Source of the DNA: Acerihabitans sp047324305
GTDB lineage: Bacteria > Pseudomonadota > Gammaproteobacteria > Enterobacterales > Enterobacteriaceae
Direction of reading: 5' to 3'
DNA: 64,000 nt
Assembly (NCBI RefSeq): GCF_047324305.1
Contig: NZ_CP178740.1
Coordinates: 3,286,001-3,350,000 of the forward strand
Shown here: piece by piece, positions 1-8,324 of the stretch
Layout: each line of letters starts with the position of its first letter
Numbering within the stretch: position 1 is the first letter of the stretch
Notes under the pieces: generated by a model
Databases searched by the model: none
The model's input: the letters and a program-made list of their open reading frames with translations, nothing else
What the model was told of the DNA's origin: nothing
Made by a program: the position numbers and the translations under genes

Positions 1-761
1 ACGCGTTCGGCTATGCGGGCGTCGGCGTCGGCGCTGTTATCATAGAGCGCCTTGCTGACCAGGTCCGACGCTTCCCGCGCGGTGGTTTCGCCCCAGGGGC
101 GGGTCAGCCTGCCGCGCGCCAGGGGGCTCCAGGGTAGCACCGCGATCCCCTCGGCCCGGCACAGGGGGTGCATTTCACGCTCCTCCTCGCGCTGGATCAG
201 GTTGTATTGATCCTGCATGCTGACAAAACGGGTCCAGCCATGCAAATCGGCGGTATACAAGGCGCGGGCAAACTGCCAGGCGTACATCGACGACGCGCCG
301 ATAAACCGCGCCTTGCCGGATTGCACCACGTCGTGCAGCGCCTCCAGCGTCTCCTCCAGCGGCGTGTCGTAGTCCCAACGGTGGATCTGCAGCAGATCGA
401 CATAGTCGGTGCCGAGGCGGGAGAGACTGTCGTCGATGGATTGCAGGATATTGGCGCGCGACAGGCCGCCCGACAGATTGCTCATGGGGAAAAAGACCTT
501 GGTGGCGAGAACGATGTCCTCGCGCCGCGCGAAATCGTTTAACGCCCGCCCGACGATTTCCTCGCTGCTGCCGTCCGAATAGCTGTTGGCGGTATCGAAG
601 AAATTAATACCCAGCTCCAGCGCCTGCTTTATCAACAGCCGTGAGCTTTCCTCGGGCAGGGTCCAGGCATGCTTGCCCCTTGTGGGTTCGCCAAAGGTCA
701 TACAACCCAGGCACAGGCGGGATACGCGAAGATCGGTCTTGCCAAGCGTGGTAAACTGCAT
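1..761 (-). CDS. yajO: YajO-type aldo/keto reductase, C-terminus cut by window edge
   Basis: Soluble NAD(P)H-dependent aldo/keto reductase. Reading back from the ATG at 759-761 gives a start (MQFTTLGKTDLRVSR) and a run (LCLGCMTFGEP, INFFDTANSYSDG, LQIHRWDYDTP, PWSPLARGRLTRPWGETTAR) that match E. coli YajO nearly residue for residue. The Asp and Tyr of FDTANSY and the downstream Lys and His (ATKVF, IHRWD) are the usual AKR catalytic set. About 253 codons are present of about 324 expected, so the 3' end lies beyond base 1. In E. coli yajO is the immediate neighbour of dxs; here a symporter and a repeat array have come between them. Recognition is secure; the physiological substrate is not shown by sequence. 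Confidence 0.93.
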   Translation of the reverse strand, partial: MQFTTLGKTDLRVSRLCLGCMTFGEPTRGKHAWTLPEESSRLLIKQALELGINFFDTANSYSDGSSEEIVGRALNDFARREDIVLATKVFFPMSNLSGGLSRANILQSIDDSLSRLGTDYVDLLQIHRWDYDTPLEETLEALHDVVQSGKARFIGASSMYAWQFARALYTADLHGWTRFVSMQDQYNLIQREEEREMHPLCRAEGIAVLPWSPLARGRLTRPWGETTAREASDLVSKALYDNSADADARIAER

Positions 762-977
762 GTTTTTCTCCTGAGGGTGATGTTAATCATTACATTATAG
801 TCAGATTGTTATGGGCGGCGGGGTGATTGCCATCCAGCCCCCGGGCCGGCAAACCCATTAATGCGGTTTTCCTTGACCCATTGCATGGAATCTTACCTCT
901 TCATTAAGGATGATTGTGCGACTTACTCTCAACCCCTCGTCACTATAAACGCGTAGTACATTGAACACCGGGAAATT

Positions 978-2234
978 ATGTCTAAATCTAATAAGTTAAC
1001 CACCTTTATCCTGGCCTTTATGCTGCTGGGCATCGTCATGGGCGCCCTGGTGCACCAGTTTGCCAGCGCGGAGAATGCGCACGCCTATGCGGACAATATT
1101 GCATTATTAACCGACATCTTTCTGCGCCTGATTAAGATGGTCATTGCGCCGCTGGTATTTACCACGCTGACGGTAGGCATCATGAATATGGGCGATACTT
1201 CGGCCATCGGCGCCCTGGGCGGCAAAGCCTTTCTCTGGTTTATCTCGTCCTCCGTGGTGTCCATTTTGCTCGGGCTGACGGTGGTCACCCTCATGCAGCC
1301 CGGCGCCGGCCTTAACCTGCAAATCCCCGCCCAGGCGGTGGATACCGGCCTTGCCGCCAGCGGCATGTCGTTCAAGACCTTTATTGCCCATACCTTCCCC
1401 ACCAGCATCGTTGACGCCATGGGGCATAACGAAATTCTGCAAATCGTGGTGTTTTCGTTATTCTTCGGCATCGCCGGGGCGTCGCTGGGGGAGAAATTCA
1501 ATAAACCGCTGGCGGACGGACTGAACGTGGTCTCCCATATCATGCTGAAGGTGACGGGCTATGTGATGTATATGGCGCCGCTCGCCATCTTTGCCGCCGT
1601 GTCGTCGGTTATCGCCAACGAAGGGTTGGGCATCCTGAAAAGCTACGCGTCGTTTATCGGCGGCTATTACCTGGCCATCGCGCTGTGCTGCGTGCTGATG
1701 ATAGGGTTCTGTTACCTGGTGTTGAAATCCGCCACGTTTCGCCTGCTGAGCATGCTGAAAGAGCCGGTGATCCTGGCGTTCACCACCAGCAGCTCCGAGG
1801 CCGCCTATCCCAAGACCCTCGAGCAGCTGCGGCGTTTCGGCTGCCCGAACAATATCGCCTCGTTTGTGCTGCCGCTGGGGTATTCGTTTAATCTGGTGGG
1901 GTCGATGATCTACTGCTCGTTTGCCGCCATGTTTATCGCCCAAGCCTATAACATCCGGCTCACCGGCGCGGAAATCACCATGCTGATGCTGACCCTGATG
2001 CTGGCGTCCAAAGGCATTGCCGGCGTGCCGCGCTCGGCGCTGGTGGTGCTGGCGGCCACCATTCCAAGTTTTAATATCCCGGTGGCGGGTATCCTGCTGT
2101 TGATGGGTATCGACCATGTGCTGGATATGGGGCGGTCAGGTATTAACGTACTGGGCAACGGTATCGCCACCGCCATGCTGTCGCGTCCGGAAACGGAGCC
2201 TGAAGCATCGGGCGAATGGCAGGAAAATCACTGA
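978..2234 (+). CDS. DAACS-family dicarboxylate/amino acid:cation symporter
   Basis: Inner-membrane secondary transporter of the DAACS (GltPh/DctA/SLC1) family, 418 aa, with many hydrophobic segments. The helical-hairpin serine motif (TTSSSEAAYP, near residue 275) and the last-helix motif DMGRSGINVLGN, with the substrate-carboxylate-binding Arg and the sodium-ligand Asn, are visible. Two carboxylates that bind Na+ in GltPh are changed: the NMDGT motif reads N305-L-V-G-S, and the last motif ends GN rather than GD. The second change also occurs in E. coli DctA; the first is unusual. ATG 978 is preceded by a modest GGGA ribosome site. The gene is absent from this position in E. coli, so it is an insertion between yajO and dxs. 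No convincing promoter was found in 762-977. Substrate unknown; a C4-dicarboxylate or acidic amino acid is likely. Confidence 0.88.
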   Translation: MSKSNKLTTFILAFMLLGIVMGALVHQFASAENAHAYADNIALLTDIFLRLIKMVIAPLVFTTLTVGIMNMGDTSAIGALGGKAFLWFISSSVVSILLGLTVVTLMQPGAGLNLQIPAQAVDTGLAASGMSFKTFIAHTFPTSIVDAMGHNEILQIVVFSLFFGIAGASLGEKFNKPLADGLNVVSHIMLKVTGYVMYMAPLAIFAAVSSVIANEGLGILKSYASFIGGYYLAIALCCVLMIGFCYLVLKSATFRLLSMLKEPVILAFTTSSSEAAYPKTLEQLRRFGCPNNIASFVLPLGYSFNLVGSMIYCSFAAMFIAQAYNIRLTGAEITMLMLTLMLASKGIAGVPRSALVVLAATIPSFNIPVAGILLLMGIDHVLDMGRSGINVLGNGIATAMLSRPETEPEASGEWQENH

Positions 2235-2241
2235 AAAATAG

Positions 2242-2908
2242 CCCGCCACCACCGCGCTTAAAGCAGACGTGTTCAAGGGAGAGCGTGCCAATGGGGTCGA
2301 ATCGGGCGTGATTTTCCCGCCCGACCGAGCGCCCCATGGCTCGGTATGCCCGCCACCACCGCGCTTAAAGCAGACGTGTTCAAGGGAGAGCGTGCCAATG
2401 GGGTCGAATCGGGCGTGATTTTCCCGCCCGACCGAGCGCCCCATGGCACGGTAGGCCCGCCGGCACCGCGCTTAAAGCAGACGTGTTCAAGGGAGAGCGC
2501 GCCAATGGGGTTGAATCGGGCGTGATTTTTTCGCCCGACCGAGCGCCCCATGGCGCGGTATGCCCGCCGGCACCGCGCTTAAAGCAGACGTGTTCAAGGG
2601 AGAGCGTGCCAATGGGGTCGAATCGGGCGTGGTTTTTTCGCCCGACCGAGCGCCCCATGGCACGGTAGGCCCGCCGGCACCGCGCTTAAAGCAGACGTGT
2701 TCAAGGGAGAGCGTGCCAATGGGGTCGAATCGGGCGTGATTTTCCCGCCCGACCGAGCGCCCCATGGCGCGGTATGCCCGCCACCACCGCGCTTAAAGCA
2801 GACGTGTTCAAGGGAGAGCGCGCCGATGGGGTCGAATCGGGCGTAATTTTCCCGCCCGACCGAGCGCCCCATGGCACGGTAGGCCCGCCGGCACCGGGCT
2901 TACCTAAG
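2242..2908 (+). repeat. Tandem array 1 of a 107-bp repeat (six full units plus partial ends)
   Basis: The word GCTTAAAGCAGACGTGTTCA recurs at 2256, 2363, 2470, 2577, 2684 and 2791, a strict 107-bp period, and a broken copy starts at 2898. Units differ by a few bases. Each contains nested inverted repeats; for example at 2392-2449 GTGCCAATGGGG pairs with CCCCATGGCAC, and inside it TCGGGCG pairs with CGCCCGA. The array begins six bases after the symporter stop codon and ends about 17 bases before the dxs stop, filling the whole convergent gap. The open frames through it are not genes: 107 is not a multiple of three, so each unit changes frame. Related arrays lie at 25170-25790 (opposite orientation) and 63617-64000 (same orientation). 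Confidence 0.95.
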
Positions 2909-2924
2909 GCGCCGCGCCAAACCC

Positions 2925-4787
2925 TCAGGCCAGCCAGCGCTCAATCCGGGCTTGGATCCCGGCGCTGTCCAGCCCGAGCGCGGCGCGCATTTCCTCCTGG
3001 CTGCCCTGCGGGATAAACCGATCGGGCAGGCCGATATTCAAGACCGGCACCAGCAGCCGCTGGTGCATCAGGAATTCATTCACGCCGCTGCCGGCGCCGC
3101 CCATGACGGCGTTCTCCTCCAGCGTCACCAGCGCTTCGTGGCTGGCGGCCAGTTCCTCGATAAGACTTTCATCCAGCGGTTTAACAAAACGCATGTCCAC
3201 CAGGGTGGCGTTTAGCGCGTCGGCGACGACGCGCGCGTCGGCCAGCAGGGTGCCGAAGTTAAGGATGGCGATCTTTTCGCCCTGGCGGCGGATGATCCCC
3301 TTGCCGATGGCCAGCGGCGCCAGCGGCGCCAGCGCCGCGCCGGTACCGCTGCCGCGTGGATAACGCACCGCCGACGGCCCGTCCTGATAGTGATAACCGG
3401 TATGCAGCATCAGCCGGCATTCGTTTTCATCGCTCGGCGTCATGATAACCATGTGGGGCACGCACCGCAGGAAGGATAAATCAAACGCGCCCTGGTGGGT
3501 CGGCCCGTCGGCGCCGACGATGCCGCAGCGATCGATGGCGAACAACACCGGCAAACGCTGGATGGCCACGTCATGGATCAGCTGATCGTAGGCGCGCTGC
3601 AAAAAGGTGGAGTAAATGGCCACTACCGGTTTATAACCGCCGATGGCCAGGCCCGCGGCGAAGGTCACGGCATGTTGTTCCGCGATGGCCACGTCGAAAT
3701 ACTGGCCGGGGTACTGCCGCGAAAAGCGCACCATGCCCGAGCCTTCGCGCATGGCGGGGGTGATTGCCATCAGTTTATCGTCAGTCGCCGCCGTCTCGCA
3801 CAGCCAGTTGCCGAAAATCGCCGAATAGGTGGGCAGCCCGCCGGCGCTTTTGGGCAGGGTACCGGTCTCGGGATCAAATTTCGGCACCGCATGCCAGCTG
3901 ATGGGGTCTTTCTCCGCCGGGGCGTACCCCTTGCCCTTTTTGGTCATGATATGCAGGAACTGCGGGCCTTTCATGGCGCGCATGTTTTTCAGCGTATGCA
4001 CCAGTCCCAGCACATCGTGCCCGTCCACCGGGCCGATATAGTTGAATCCCAGTTCCTCGAACAGCGTACCGGGCACCACCATGCCCTTAATATGTTCCTC
4101 GGTGCGCTTGACCAGTTCCTTAATGGGCGGAATGCCGGACAGCACCCGCTTGCCTCCCTCGCGCAGGGTAGAGTACAGCTTGCCGGAAAGAATCTGCGCC
4201 AGATGGTTGTTCAGCGCGCCGACGTTTTCGGAGATCGACATTTCGTTATCATTGAGGATCACCAGCAGGTCCGACTTGATATCCCCCGCATGGTTCATCG
4301 CCTCGAACGCCATGCCGGCGGTAATGGCGCCGTCGCCGATGACGCACACGGTACGACGCCCTTTGCCTTCATGTCCGGCGGCCACCGCCATGCCGAGCCC
4401 GGCGCTGATGGAGGTGGAGGAGTGGCCGACCGACAGCACGTCATAGTCGCTTTCGCCGCGCCAGGGAAAAGGATGCAGGCCGTCTTTCTGGCGAATGGTG
4501 CCGATCTGGTCGCGGCGTCCGGTCAGGATTTTGTGCGGATAGGCCTGGTGGCCGACATCCCACACCACATGATCAAACGGGGTGTTATAGACATAATGCA
4601 GCGCAACGGTAAGTTCCACGGTACCCAGACCCGAGGCGAAATGGCCGCTTGAGCGGCTGACGCTGTCCAGCAGGAACCGCCTCAGCTCGTCGCAGAGCCT
4701 CACTAAACTCTCTTTCGGCAGCAGCCGCAGCTCGGCGGGTACTTCGGCTAAGGCCAACGTCGGGTACTTCGTCAGATCAATACTCAT
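2925..4787 (-). CDS. dxs: 1-deoxy-D-xylulose-5-phosphate synthase
   Basis: Thiamine-diphosphate enzyme that condenses pyruvate with glyceraldehyde 3-phosphate, the first step of the MEP isoprenoid pathway; it also feeds thiamine and pyridoxal synthesis. Length 620 aa equals E. coli Dxs. The ThDP/Mg site GDGAITAGMAFEAMNHAG (GDG at 151-153, NDN at 179-181), the catalytic histidines near 49 and 80, and the Glu of AIAEQHAVTFAAG are present. The order is the transketolase one: ThDP-binding, pyrimidine-binding, then C-terminal domain. It is the last gene of an xseB-ispA-dxs run on the minus strand, 38 bases after ispA, as in E. coli. Its 3' end abuts the 107-bp repeat array. Confidence 0.99.
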   Translation of the reverse strand: MSIDLTKYPTLALAEVPAELRLLPKESLVRLCDELRRFLLDSVSRSSGHFASGLGTVELTVALHYVYNTPFDHVVWDVGHQAYPHKILTGRRDQIGTIRQKDGLHPFPWRGESDYDVLSVGHSSTSISAGLGMAVAAGHEGKGRRTVCVIGDGAITAGMAFEAMNHAGDIKSDLLVILNDNEMSISENVGALNNHLAQILSGKLYSTLREGGKRVLSGIPPIKELVKRTEEHIKGMVVPGTLFEELGFNYIGPVDGHDVLGLVHTLKNMRAMKGPQFLHIMTKKGKGYAPAEKDPISWHAVPKFDPETGTLPKSAGGLPTYSAIFGNWLCETAATDDKLMAITPAMREGSGMVRFSRQYPGQYFDVAIAEQHAVTFAAGLAIGGYKPVVAIYSTFLQRAYDQLIHDVAIQRLPVLFAIDRCGIVGADGPTHQGAFDLSFLRCVPHMVIMTPSDENECRLMLHTGYHYQDGPSAVRYPRGSGTGAALAPLAPLAIGKGIIRRQGEKIAILNFGTLLADARVVADALNATLVDMRFVKPLDESLIEELAASHEALVTLEENAVMGGAGSGVNEFLMHQRLLVPVLNIGLPDRFIPQGSQEEMRAALGLDSAGIQARIERWLA

Positions 4788-4825
4788 CGGATACTCATAT
4801 CTGGGATGGAAAAAGACGCTTTTTT

Positions 4826-5722
4826 TTACTTATCGCGTTCAATGACAAACCGTGCCAGCGCGTTCAGGGCCGACGTATCATAACCCAGGCTTTCGACATG
4901 CGTTAAAGCCGCCAATGACTCCTGGATCAGATCATGTGCCTTGGCGCGCGCGTTATCAAGCCCCAGCAGCGCCGGGTAGGTGCTTTTGCCCAGCTGTTGA
5001 TCCGCGCCCTGGCGTTTACCAAGCGTCGCGGTATCGCCCACCACGTCGAGAATATCGTCCTGGACCTGGAACGCCAGGCCGATGGCGGCGGCATAACGAT
5101 CGAGGAAGGGCAGGGCCGCACGGCCCGGTTCCCCGGCCGCCAGCGCGCCCATGGTTACCGCCGAGCGGATCAGCGCGCCGGTCTTATAACGGTGAATGGT
5201 CTCGAGATCCGCCAGGTTGACCGGCGTCACTTCCGCCGCCAAATCCTGCGCCTGGCCGAGGCACATGCCGGCCGCGCCGCTGGCCTGGGCCAGCGCCGAG
5301 ATCATCGCCAGGCGATCCCGCGTCGCCACCGACGGCATCGGCGCGTCGGCCAGAATGGAAAACGCCAGGGCTTGCAGCGCGTCCCCGGCCAGGATGGCGG
5401 TGGTTTCACCAAATTTAATATGGCAGGTCGGTTGACCGCGCCGCAGGTCGTCGTCGTCCATTGCCGGCAGGTCGTCATGGATGAGGGAATACGCGTGGAT
5501 GCATTCCACCGCCGCCGCCGGCGCGTCCAGGTCCGCCAAAGGCAGGCCGAACAGCTGGCCGGTACGGTAAACCAGGAACGGCCGCAGGCGCTTGCCGCCC
5601 AGTAACGCGCCGTGGCGCATGGCCTGGGTCAGCGGTTCCCGGGGATCCAGGGAAGCGAAAAACCGGTCCAGCGCCCCGTCGACCCGCAGATGGCAGGCCT
5701 TTAGCTGCAGCGCGAACTCCAT
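4826..5722 (-). CDS. ispA: Farnesyl diphosphate synthase (geranyltranstransferase)
   Basis: Cytosolic short-chain prenyltransferase making geranyl and farnesyl diphosphate from IPP and DMAPP, the step that uses the output of the Dxs pathway. The 298-aa protein has the first Asp-rich motif DDLPAMD (83-89), the GGKRLRP substrate motif before it, and the second Asp-rich motif in QVQDDILDVVGD. Length and sequence fit bacterial IspA. It starts three bases after the xseB stop, so the two are almost certainly cotranslated, and dxs follows in the same operon. Confidence 0.98.
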   Translation of the reverse strand: MEFALQLKACHLRVDGALDRFFASLDPREPLTQAMRHGALLGGKRLRPFLVYRTGQLFGLPLADLDAPAAAVECIHAYSLIHDDLPAMDDDDLRRGQPTCHIKFGETTAILAGDALQALAFSILADAPMPSVATRDRLAMISALAQASGAAGMCLGQAQDLAAEVTPVNLADLETIHRYKTGALIRSAVTMGALAAGEPGRAALPFLDRYAAAIGLAFQVQDDILDVVGDTATLGKRQGADQQLGKSTYPALLGLDNARAKAHDLIQESLAALTHVESLGYDTSALNALARFVIERDK

Positions 5723-5725
5723 GGT

Positions 5726-5968
5726 TTATTCCGCGTCCGGGGTAAACGGCGTCAGCGGCGCAGTGTTCTCGTCGCTAAGCAATATCTGCACCCGCTGCTC
5801 CGCCTGCTGCAAGGTCTGCTGGCCGTGGCGCGCCAGCTGCACGCCCTGTTCAAATGCGTTCAGCGCCTCTTCCAGCGGAAGCTCGCCTGATTCCAGGCGG
5901 GTGACAATCTGTTCCAATTCTTTTAGTGCAGTTTCAAAACTGGCGGGCTGTTCGGTTTTTTTCGGCAT
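5726..5968 (-). CDS. xseB: Exodeoxyribonuclease VII small subunit
   Basis: Small subunit of exonuclease VII, which with XseA degrades single-stranded DNA from both ends. The start was set at the ATG at 5966-5968 (MPKKTEQPASFE), giving 80 aa as in E. coli; a longer frame reaches upstream but the extra 29 residues have no family match. The conserved helical core (ALKELEQIVTRLESGELPLE, then FEQGVQLARHGQQ) and the C-terminal LLSDENTAPLTPF are present. First gene of xseB-ispA-dxs. The 229 bases between it and thiI are a divergent promoter region. Confidence 0.97.
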   Translation of the reverse strand: MPKKTEQPASFETALKELEQIVTRLESGELPLEEALNAFEQGVQLARHGQQTLQQAEQRVQILLSDENTAPLTPFTPDAE

Positions 5969-6197
5969 AACGATTTTTTCACCAACGTAAAGGGCATGGC
6001 ATATGAAAACAGACAACGTTAGCCCAGAGTGCGATGATAAGCAAATTGGGCTCAATGCCGCGGCGTAAAGTGATATACTGCGCGCCTCGGATGCTAAGGG
6101 TAATATCCAGGCGTACTGCGCCGGATTATCCCTATCTTATTATATGACGTGTTCCGCTACGTTACCTTTTTCTTCTGATCACATAACGACTATCGCC

Positions 6198-7646
6198 ATG
6201 AAGTTTATCATCAAACTGTTTCCGGAAATTACGATAAAAAGCCAGTCGGTACGGTTGCGCTTTATTAAAATTCTCGCCAGCAATATCCGCAACGTCATGA
6301 AACATTATGACGAGTCCCTGACGGTGGTGCGTCATTGGGATCATATCATCGTACGCGCCAAGGACGAGAGCAAGCGCCCGGTTATCTGCGAGGCGCTGAC
6401 CCGTATTCCCGGCATCCATCATATCCTGGCGGTGGAAGAACACACCTATACGGATATGCACGACATTTATGTGCAGACGCTGGCGCAGTACCACGACCGG
6501 CTGGTGGATAAAACATTTTGCGTGCGCGTAAAACGCCGCGGCACCCATGAATTTACTTCGCAGGATGTGGAACGCTACGTCGGCGGCGGCCTGAACCAGA
6601 ACGTGTCCGGCACCCGCGTGCGGCTCAACCATCCCGAAGAAACCATCCACCTGGAAATCGAAGACGATCGCCTGCTGCTTATCACCGCGCGCTATGAAGG
6701 CATTGGCGGATTCCCTATCGGTACCCAGGAAGATGTGCTGTCGCTGATTTCCGGCGGTTTCGATTCCGGCGTTTCCAGCTATATGCTGATGCGCCGCGGC
6801 TGCCGGGTGCATTACTGCTTCTTTAACCTGGGCGGCGCGGCGCATGAAATCGGCGTGCGCCAGGTGGCGCATCATCTCTGGAACCGCTACGGCAGTTCCC
6901 ACCGGGTGCGGTTTATCGCCATTGATTTTGCCGCCGTGGTGGGCGAAATCCTGGAAAAAGTCGATGACGGCCAAATGGGCGTGGTGCTCAAGCGCATGAT
7001 GATCCGCGCGGCATCGGAAATGGCGGAACGCTTCGGCATCCAGGCGCTGGTGACCGGTGAAGCCCTGGGGCAGGTCTCCAGCCAGACCCTCACCAACCTG
7101 CGCCTGATCGATAACGTCTCCGATACGCTGGTGCTGCGGCCGCTGATTTCCCATGATAAAGAGCAGATCATCAATACGGCGCGCGCCATCGGCACCGAGG
7201 AATTCGCCAAAACCATGCCGGAATATTGCGGCGTAATTTCTAAAAGTCCGACGGTCAGGGCCGTAAAGCATCGTATCGAGCAGGAAGAAGCGCATTTTGA
7301 CTTCAGCGTGCTCGAACGGGCGGTGGCGGAGGCCAGCAGCATAGATATCCGCGAAATCATCGAGCAGACCCGCCAGGATGTGGAGGAAGTGGAAACCGCG
7401 GCCGACGTCGGCGGCAATGATATCGTGCTGGATATCCGTCCGGTGGACGAGCAGGAAAGCCAGCCGCTGCTGATGGACAACATCGTGGTCCAGGCGCTGC
7501 CGTTCTATAAGCTCGGCACCCAGTTCGGCACGCTTGACCAGAGCAAGTCCTATCTCCTGTACTGCGAGCGGGGCGTCATGAGCCGGCTGCAGGCGCTGTA
7601 CCTGCGCGAGCAGGGCTTTCACAACGTCAAGGTTTACCGGCCTTAA
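6198..7646 (+). CDS. thiI: tRNA 4-thiouridine synthase / thiamine thiazole sulfurtransferase with rhodanese domain
   Basis: Cytosolic enzyme that adenylates U8 of tRNA and transfers sulfur from IscS to give 4-thiouridine; in enterobacteria it also supplies sulfur for the thiamine thiazole. With the ATG at 6198 (MKFIIKLFPEITIK) it is 482 aa, the E. coli length; the frame opens 54 bases earlier but the extra residues do not match. Order: N-terminal ferredoxin-like and THUMP domains, PP-loop SGGFDS (185-190), then a C-terminal rhodanese domain with the reactive Cys in LLYCERGVMS. The partner Cys is in MPEYCGVISKSP. Divergent from xseB as in E. coli. Confidence 0.98.
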   Translation: MKFIIKLFPEITIKSQSVRLRFIKILASNIRNVMKHYDESLTVVRHWDHIIVRAKDESKRPVICEALTRIPGIHHILAVEEHTYTDMHDIYVQTLAQYHDRLVDKTFCVRVKRRGTHEFTSQDVERYVGGGLNQNVSGTRVRLNHPEETIHLEIEDDRLLLITARYEGIGGFPIGTQEDVLSLISGGFDSGVSSYMLMRRGCRVHYCFFNLGGAAHEIGVRQVAHHLWNRYGSSHRVRFIAIDFAAVVGEILEKVDDGQMGVVLKRMMIRAASEMAERFGIQALVTGEALGQVSSQTLTNLRLIDNVSDTLVLRPLISHDKEQIINTARAIGTEEFAKTMPEYCGVISKSPTVRAVKHRIEQEEAHFDFSVLERAVAEASSIDIREIIEQTRQDVEEVETAADVGGNDIVLDIRPVDEQESQPLLMDNIVVQALPFYKLGTQFGTLDQSKSYLLYCERGVMSRLQALYLREQGFHNVKVYRP

Positions 7647-7658
7647 AGCCGCGTCCCG

Positions 7659-7691
7659 GCCGTTTGCCGTACGCTAAATACGGCAAACGGC
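7659..7691. terminator. Perfect 13-bp hairpin between convergent thiI and yajL
   Basis: GCCGTTTGCCGTA (7659-7671) is exactly complementary to TACGGCAAACGGC (7679-7691) around a 7-base loop. It lies 13 bases after the thiI stop and about 40 bases from the yajL stop, where a bidirectional terminator would sit. Neither side has a T-run, so it may act only as an RNA 3'-end stabiliser. Confidence 0.55.
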
Positions 7692-7730
7692 AAGCGTGTT
7701 CGCCATCGCCGGCCGGGATCCCGGCGTGAG

Positions 7731-8324
7731 TTACCCGGCGAAATCCCGTATGCCCGCAGGCAGCACCAGCTGCGCCGCCACTTCCGCCGCTTTGCTTCCG
7801 CCCAGTAGCAGCCCGATAATATGCAAGGCAAACTCCATCGCCGTACCCGGACCCTGGCTGGTCAGCAGGTTCGCCGTTTTATCGTAAACAACCCGCTCGT
7901 CCCGCCATTGCGACGCCGGGATCCGGTCTTTCAACGCCGGGAACCCCGTTAACGCGGCATCAGGAAACAGGCGATGATGTACCAGCACCAACGCCGGCGC
8001 CGCGCAGATGGCGGCAATCAGTCTGCCGGCGCGACTTGCCAGACGCAGGCAATCAATCAGCGCCGCGCTGTCGCGCAGGGCCTCGGCGCCCTTGACGCCG
8101 CCCGGCAGGACGATAACGTCGAACGCCCGGCCGGCCACCGTCGCCAGCGGGGCATCGGCCAGCAGCCGTACTCCGCGCGAGCAGACAATCCCATGGCTCG
8201 CGTTGCCCACGCCCACGCCCGTCACCGTCACCTCAATGCCGGCCCTGACCAGCAGATCGATCACGGTCACCGCTTCGGTTTCTTCACTCCCAGTCGCCAG
8301 ACATACCATCGCCGAGACGCCCAT
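7731..8324 (-). CDS. yajL: DJ-1/PfpI family protein deglycase/chaperone YajL
   Basis: Homologue of human DJ-1; in E. coli YajL protects proteins against oxidative and carbonyl stress. The 197-aa protein has the family nucleophile-elbow Cys in AAICAAPALV (C107) and the nearby conserved Glu in GSEETEAV. The start MGVSAMVCLA aligns with E. coli MSASALVCLA. This start lies 41 bases inside panE, an overlap that implies coupled expression. Although once named thiJ, a direct thiamine role is not supported by family biochemistry. Confidence 0.96.
   Translation of the reverse strand: MGVSAMVCLATGSEETEAVTVIDLLVRAGIEVTVTGVGVGNASHGIVCSRGVRLLADAPLATVAGRAFDVIVLPGGVKGAEALRDSAALIDCLRLASRAGRLIAAICAAPALVLVHHRLFPDAALTGFPALKDRIPASQWRDERVVYDKTANLLTSQGPGTAMEFALHIIGLLLGGSKAAEVAAQLVLPAGIRDFAG

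Noticed and set aside
2136..2872. A ladder of 60-100-codon frames on both strands (repeating MGRSVGRENHARFDP-like proteins) in array 1; the same at 25195-25990 and 63605-63955
   Set aside because: They are translations of the 107-bp repeat. The period is not a multiple of three, so each unit shifts frame, there is no ribosome site, and the same peptide appears in opposite strands of different arrays.
2242..2908. CRISPR array
   Set aside because: The whole 107-bp unit is repeated with no unique spacers, and no cas gene is in the window.
3495..4652. 385-codon frame opposite dxs, and similar frames opposite ppiD (33899-34981) and cyoB (19517-20566)
   Set aside because: All are complementary to well-conserved genes and have the composition of translated antisense codons.
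6162..7622. Long minus-strand frame (486 codons) opposite thiI
   Set aside because: Shadow of a GC-rich gene: thiI is a full-length conserved protein, and the opposite frame is Ala/His/Gln-rich without family features.
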